DNA of 64,000 nucleotides from Lichtheimia corymbifera B2541. Taxonomy: Eukaryota > Mucoromycota > Mucoromycetes > Mucorales > Lichtheimiaceae. Under the pieces are notes generated by a model. It saw only the letters and a list, made by a program, of their open reading frames with translations, was not told where the DNA came from and made no database searches. Of this stretch, positions 58,588-64,000 are shown one piece after another (the first letter of the stretch is position 1; each line of letters begins with the position of its first letter). Both the position numbers and the translations under genes were made by a program. The stretch spans positions 1-64,000 of the forward strand of contig JNEU01001101.1 in assembly GCA_000697475.1 (NCBI GenBank). Direction: 5' to 3'.

Positions 58588-59515
58588 GTATTTGCATGAC
58601 AGTGCCTGATCTATTTAATTTCCAGTTCTTCCACTTGCAGCTACTTTCCTTTTCTTCCCATTCTCAACTGCTGCCCCATTCAAGTACGACTACCACCTGC
58701 GAACGATTGTCCTGCTTCAACTCATCATGTCGATCCTGCAGTTGCATTGATCCGATTGTCTTTGGCTGAATGGCAACTTCCATGGCGTGTTCACAGCCTT
58801 CTTGTCACTCTACTACAACACCCGCGTTCCTTGATACTACACACTCTCTTGCACTCTCATCCGCCACAACCAATCGTAACAGCATTCATTCCACCGGTTG
58901 CTATTAGCGTGCCTTTACACCATTATCTCAAACAGCGTTTTTTACTCGCAACAGCGTACCTTTCAACCTTTTCCACGTGAACAGCAGATAGCCATTGTAT
59001 AGAAGCAGCTTTATTTACGTGTATCAACTTGCTTTCAATACATAGGGATCCTCATGGATGTCGCTATATCAGCTATCAACTACTACCACTACGCAATACA
59101 AGCATTCTTTACCTTGTTGAGCTCGACAGAAAGTGAACAAGCAAGTGATTGACCAACTGCTGGATGGCAAAGGAAGCCTGTCAGCAAGCGATCGCATGAG
59201 TTCTTTGTATCAACGTATTGGACTTGTATTGGTTGTGGATGGATGGATTCAATCAAGCACAGCGGTGGATGATCTTGGAATGGCACTTTATACGTCAGCA
59301 GGAAGGATGGATCATGTTGCATGGATGCGGCTGAGGATGATGATAAATTGGATGGCATGGATGAGACGGCTTGTATCTTTGACCAAAGTCGGTTTGCCGC
59401 CATGGATGATATTGGATGTTGGATCCAAGGCACGCACAGCAGCTAGCCTTCACTACTGGATGAAAATCTTTACGACGGTAGCAACCAAGGATTCAATGAC
59501 GCAACGACAATGATA
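58588..59515 (+). pseudogene. Coding-like but broken region, unknown function
   Basis: Plus-strand frames with coding character occur in sequence but do not join. About 58680-58980 reads ...STHHVDPAVALIRLSLAEWQ and later LATAYLSTFST. About 59115-59290 reads QKVNKQVIDQLLDGKGSLSA...YQRIGLVLVVDGW. About 59300-59455 in another register reads KDGSCCMDAAEDDDKLDGMDE. An intron with fair borders (GTGAAC at 58977 to ACATAG at 59045) is possible. Frame changes suggest a pseudogene. It sits as an island between the two satellite blocks. Confidence 0.3.
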
Positions 59516-60139
59516 CCCACCGATTCTATGTGATCCACTTGGCTAGTTTCTGGAATGGAAGGCAGGATAGAAATATAGTCTACAATCATTGTATCGAGAC
59601 GCTTTTGTTGTTTTTATCACATTACATTCATTAAAACTTCCTTGTTGACATGATGATAGACGATAGGCAGCAGGATTGTAGACAGGTTTAAATAGACGTT
59701 TGTATTTTCAAAGATAATAAATACCTAGTAATGGTACTACCCAACAATAATGCATGTTACACAATTTTGATCCACAGTAAGCTTAAGTGATTATGTTTAA
59801 GAAAGAGCGGGCTATGATACAATCTGACACGAGTACATATATGCTTTCGTATGACGACCTCCAGCATGCGCTATTTTGTATGTATGACCTTATATGGTAC
59901 GATCTCTGAAGACAGGCGATGTCATCCCCCCTGCCATTCTTCCACACGAATACCCTCGGATGCAATAATTATTTTGGCCTGTTAACCATACCATTGGTTC
60001 CATACGGTCGATCACACGCAGACCTTATTATAGGGGCAGGAACCATTATGCAAATCTCCACCAATAAGATTTACTCTCCGAGCACCCGCCCTCTCAACTT
60101 ATTGTACAATCGAGTTCTTTCTGCATTTTAGCTCCAATA
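59516..60139. other. Spacer before the inverted array, no feature seen
   Basis: AT-rich sequence without a supported gene or clear repeat. Confidence 0.35.
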
Positions 60140-60149
60140 AGAGAGGCGT

Positions 60150-60610
60150 TTGACAATGAACAAAGACCACCTTTTATATAGCATCACGCTTACAGCATAT
60201 GTAAAACATAAAGATGCCTGTATCTCTAAACTTTACAATGAAACGTGGGGTCTTTCATAGAACGAAGTTGCTCGTTGTGCTCGAAAGCGTATACTGTTCA
60301 AGTTTCACGATCAGGCTCGTCGATCCTAGATTTCGCAATGTCACCACCAGCCAAAACGGACCGTGGGTCGACCTCTCGAATTTTTTTTCAGCTTTGGCTG
60401 GTGGTGACATTGGGTGAATATGAGAGTGGCCACGACGATCGTGAAACTTGCACCCAAGGTGCGCTTCACCCCGACGAGCAATACTGTTCTATGAACGATC
60501 CCATGTTTCATTGTAAAGTTTTGAGATAAATGCACATTCTCGTTTTACATAATGCTGAAAGTATGATGCTATATGCCAAGTGGTCTTTGTTCAGTGTCAA
60601 GTAGCTCGAC
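60150..60610. repeat. Large imperfect palindrome 1
   Basis: Arms meet near 60375-60395. The centre has TGTCACCACCAGCCAAA and its complement TTTGGCTGGTGGTGACA flanking a GGTCGACC core. The arms carry the forward and reverse copies at 60232 and 60508. Confidence 0.65.
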
Positions 60611-60759
60611 CATGATAGAGCGAAAGATGCACAGGGTCGTGTATGTGAAACACAGCTCATTTGCATGATACTTCGCAATGGAAAAAAACACCTATCATAA
60701 GCATCACACTTTCAGCATATGTAAAAGCGTAAACGGGAATGTATCGAGGATTGACAAAC

Positions 60760-61170
60760 GTGATCGTGAAACATGATTGACAAGGTGCGCTCCACCACGA
60801 CGAGCAATATTGTTCTATGAAAGAGCCCATGTTTCATTGTAAAGTTTAGATATACATGTACTTTTATGTTTTACATATGCTGTAAGCGTAATGCTATATG
60901 CAGAGTGACCTTTGTCCATTGGGAAGTATCATGCAAATGAGCTGTGTTGCACAAAGAAGTCCGTCTGCATCTTCGGCTCTATCGGGGTCGACCTACTTGA
61001 CAATGAACAAACACCACCTAACATATAGGATCATGCTTTTCAGCATATGTAAAAACGAGAAAGTGCATTTATCTCAAAACTTTACAATGAAACATCGGCT
61101 CTTTCATAGAACAATATTGCTCGTCGTGGTGAAGCGCACCTTGTCAGTCATGTTTCACGATTAAGCTTGC
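60760..61170. repeat. Large imperfect palindrome 2 (opposite junction type)
   Basis: Arms converge near 60962, with the GTGTTGCACAAAG region in the centre. Left-arm text GAGCAATATTGTTCTATGAAA and right-arm TTTCATAGAACAATATTGCTC are exact reverse complements. Confidence 0.65.
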
Positions 61171-61224
61171 CCATCCTAGATACAGGCACTTTTACGTTTT
61201 TACATATGCTGAAACCATGATGCT

Positions 61225-61880
61225 ATATGACAAGTGGTGTTTGCTCATTGTGAAGTATCATCCAAAGAGCTGTGTTGCACAAAGAAGTCCGTCTGCACCT
61301 TCGGCTCTATCGAGGTCTACCCACTTGACAATGAACAAAGACCACTTGTCATATAGCATTATGGTCACAGCATATGTAAAACATAAAGATGACCATAACT
61401 CAAAATTCTACAATGAAACGTGGGGTCTTCAATCGAACAAAGTTGCTCGTCGGGGTGAAGCGCACCTTGTGTAGAAGTTTTACGATCGTCGTGGCCGGTC
61501 TCAAATTCACCCAATGTCACCACCGGCCTCGTCGAAAAAAGAATTCAGGTCGACCTCGAATTTCACTTTCGACGAGGCTGGTGGTGACATTGGGTGAATT
61601 TGAGACCGGCCACGACGATCGTAAAACTTCTACACAAGGTGCGCTTCACCCCGACGAGCAACTTTGTTCGATTGAAGACCCCACGTTTCATTGTAGAATT
61701 TTGAGTTATGGTCATCTTTATGTTTTACATATGCTGTGACCATAATGCTATATGACAAGTGGTCTTTGTTCATTGTCAAGTGGGTAGACCTCGATAGAGC
61801 CGAAGGTGCAGACGGACTTCTTTGTGCAACACAGCTCATTTGCATGATACTTCACAAACATCACTTGTCATATAGCATAA
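61225..61880. repeat. Near-perfect 650-bp palindrome
   Basis: The axis is near 61552. From about 61259 to 61520 the sequence is almost identical to the reverse complement of 61584-61845, so the two strands encode the same hypothetical 71-residue peptide. The short loop contains AGGTCGACCT. It is the best preserved of the palindromes. Confidence 0.8.
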
Positions 61881-62400
61881 CGTTTTCAGCATATGTAAAA
61901 ACGTAAATGTGCCTGGATCTAGGATTGGCAAGCGTGATCGTGAAACATGATTGACAAGATGCGCTCCACCCAGCCGAGCAATATTGTTCTATGAAAGAGC
62001 CCACGTTCCATTGTAAAGTTTAGAGATAAATGCACTTTTATGTTTTACATATCCTGAAAGCGTGATGATATATGACAAGCGGTGGTTGTTCATTGCGAAG
62101 TATCATGCAAAGGAGCTGTATTGCACAAGCACGACCCTGTGCATCTTCCGCTCTATCAGGGTGAAGCTACTTCAAAATGAACAAACAACACTTGTCATAT
62201 AGCATCATGCTTTTCGACATATGTAAAAACGAAAAAGTGCATTTATCTCAAAAATTTACAATGAAACATGGGCTCTTTCATAGAACAGTATTGCTCGTCG
62301 TGGTCGAGCGCACCTTATCAATCATGCTTCATGATCAAGCTTGCCAATCCTATATCCAGGCACGTTTACGTCTTTTTCATATGCTAAAAGCGTGATGCTA
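61880..62400. repeat. Large imperfect palindrome 4
   Basis: The axis is near 62136, with unit copies at 62011 (reverse) and 62260 (forward) about 249 bases apart. Its junction type is the same as palindrome 2. The next two units (62588 and 62910) are in direct orientation, so the strict alternation is broken there. Confidence 0.6.
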
Positions 62401-62829
62401 TATGACAAGTGGTGTTGTTCATTGGGAAGTATTATGCAAATGAGCTGTGTTGCACAAGCACTCCCCTACGCATCTTGCGCTCTATCAAGGTCAAGCTACT
62501 TCAAAATGAACAAACACCACTTGCCATATAGCATCATGCTTTTCGACATATGTAAAAACGAGAAAATGCATTTATCTCTGAACTTTACAATGAAACATGG
62601 GCTCTTTTATAGAACAATATTGCTCGTCGTGGTCGAGCGCACCTTGTCAATCATGTTTCCCCGACCAAGCTTGCCAATCCTAGATACAGCCAGTTTTACG
62701 TTTTTACATATGCTGAAAACGTTATGCTATATGACAAGTGATGTTTGTGAGGTATCATGCAAATGAGCTGTGTTGCACAAAGAAGTCCGTCCGCATCTTC
62801 GGCTCTATCGGGATCTACCTCCTTGACAA

Positions 62830-63270
62830 TGAACAAAGACCACTTGTCATATAGCATCATGCTTACAGCATATGTAAAAACATAAAGGTGCCTGTATCTC
62901 TAAACTTTACAATGAAACGTGCGGTCTTTCATAGAACAGTATTGCTCGTCGGGGTGTAGCGCACCCTGTGTAGAAGTTTCACGATCGTCGTGGCCAATCT
63001 CAAATTCACCCAATGTCACCACCAGCCTCGTCGAAAAAAAAAATTCGAGGTCGACCTGATTCACTTTGGCCGGTGGTGACATTGGGTGAATCTGAGATCG
63101 GCCACGACGATCGTAAAACTTCTACACAAGGTGCGCTTCACCCCGACGAGGAATTTTGTTCGATTGAAGACCCCACGTTTCATTGTAAAGTTTAGAGGTA
63201 CAGGCACCTTTATGTTTTTACATATGCTGTAAGCATGATGCTATATTACAAGTGGTCTTTGTTCATTGTC
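62830..63270. repeat. Large imperfect palindrome 5
   Basis: The axis is near 63048. CAAATTCACCCAATGTCACC at about 63000 faces GGTGACATTGGGTGAATCTG at about 63075, with a GAGGTCGACCT core and an A-rich loop. Arms carry the copies at 62910 and 63184. Confidence 0.7.
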
Positions 63271-63399
63271 AAGGAGGTAGACCCCGATAGAGCCGAAGAT
63301 GCAGACGGACTTCTTTGTGCCACACAACTCATTTGCATGATACTTCACAATGAACAAACACCACCTTTCCTATGGCATCACGCTTACAGCATATGTAAA

Positions 63400-64000
63400 A
63401 CATAAAGGTGCTTGTTTCTCCAAATCCCCATAATGATGTGTAGAGGCTTTATGAGAACGATGTTGATCAGCATGCCCGAGAGCACCTCCTGACCAAGTTT
63501 CGACGTCCCCACCAGCAATATCGGCGCGCACGGCCGTACACCCTATTTATGTTACCATCCCTTCGTCGTCTCTCCCACATTCAAGATTTTCATAATGAAC
63601 TCTGGGATCTTTATGGGAACGAAATTGCTCGGCGTGATCGAAAGGGTGTTGTGTGTGAGTTTCATGTTCGAAGTGGGCAATCTCGGGGAACAGGAGCGCC
63701 GACCCTACTTTATCCTACTTTTGGGCTGGCCGGCATTCAAAATGTTCATAATGAACCATGCGGTTTTTAAATGAATGAAGTTGATCAGCATATGCGAGAG
63801 TACCTTCTAACCAAGTTTCAAGTGCGAAATGGGGAATCCCAAGAAACTACATACTAATTGACTTTTTCATAAATCCGGCGCTTTCCCAATTTCCGCCCAT
63901 CATAGTAAACCCCACATTATGCTCTCCCTTTCGAAATTTTCAAATGAAGTGTGGGTTCTTTATTAATACAAAGTTGTTCAGCATATCCTAAAGCACATTG
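63400..64000. repeat. Satellite array, GTTGATCAGCAT family (right block)
   Basis: Units like those at 57590-58580 continue to the window end, with the anchor near 63459, 63779 and (GTTGTTCAGCAT) 63973, and GAAGTGGGCAATCTCGGGG at 63667. The array runs off the right edge. Confidence 0.65.

Larger units (their letters stand above)
60140..63400. repeat. Array of alternating-orientation satellite units
   Basis: A unit marked by AA(C/A)TTTACAATGAAAC(G/A)TG appears at about 60232 (forward), 60508 (reverse), 60838 (reverse), 61085 (forward), 61410 (forward), 61694 (reverse), 62011 (reverse), 62260, 62588 and 62910 (forward) and 63184 (reverse). Neighbouring copies are about 275, 330, 247, 325, 284, 317, 249, 328, 322 and 274 bases apart. 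Spacing depends on relative orientation, so it is an ordered structure rather than random insertion. Flanking words recur: GCATATGTAAAA, CTTGTCATATAGCAT, GAGCTGTGTTGCACAAAG. Open frames up to 141 aa come from the repeat in both strands and are not genes. Confidence 0.8.

Noticed and set aside
61217..61845. Identical 71-residue peptides from opposite strands, looking like a conserved protein
   Set aside because: They arise because the DNA is an inverted repeat; other copies of the unit break the frame.
57590..64000. A telomere or subtelomere proper
   Set aside because: No telomeric TTAGGG-type repeats occur in the window; subtelomeric position is only a possibility.

Overview
The window is nuclear DNA of a filamentous fungus, most likely an early-diverging zygomycete-type fungus (Mucoromycota, probably Mucorales). 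The evidence is short GT-AG introns (mostly 50-95 bp) with CTAAC/CTNAC branch sites, a carotenoid oxygenase of the kind used in trisporoid biosynthesis, TPR/F-box/leucine-rich-repeat paralogs and a HET-type protein in the style expanded in Mucorales, and a multi-intron eS1 ribosomal protein gene whose first exon carries four coding bases. Placement rests on recognition of families, not on a search.

Layout. 1-6.3 kb: the 5' end of an unidentified minus-strand gene, then a block of diverged minisatellites and a large segmental duplication (about 1.69-3.98 kb and 4.86-6.26 kb) whose core is a tandem array of TATA-box-bearing modules. 6.3-23.4 kb: lineage-specific genes. Two adjacent TPR/F-box/LRR paralogs lie here with a decayed third fragment between them, then a broken multi-exon gene, a HET-domain gene with a one-base frame break, another minisatellite array (18.1-19.65 kb) and plus-strand exon-like remnants. 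23.5-55.7 kb: the conserved core, densely packed with convergent or divergent housekeeping genes. They are a carotenoid oxygenase, a CCE1-type Holliday junction resolvase, a proline-rich CYSTM-like protein, the splicing factor RED/IK, a DYRK kinase, a Zn2Cys6 regulator, an F-box protein, a SAC3-family THP3/LENG8 protein, ribosomal protein eS1, a membrane-anchored amidohydrolase, a CSC1/OSCA-type cation channel, the NMD factor SMG8 and an MBL-fold hydrolase. For all of these I could build spliced models whose reading phase closes at every junction. 55.7-64 kb: gene-poor DNA with a tandem duplication, a dispersed repeat also found inverted near 6.3 kb, and a 6.4-kb satellite region in which a unit of about 250-330 bp alternates in orientation and makes large palindromes.

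The genes are mostly independent. RED/IK (splicing), THP3 (RNA processing), SMG8 (mRNA surveillance) and eS1 (translation) share an RNA theme, but the sequence shows no operon-like or cluster logic. The most unusual parts are the alternating-orientation palindrome array at 60.1-63.4 kb, the TATA-module array at 3.0-6.0 kb, and three GC-AG introns, two of them in one gene.
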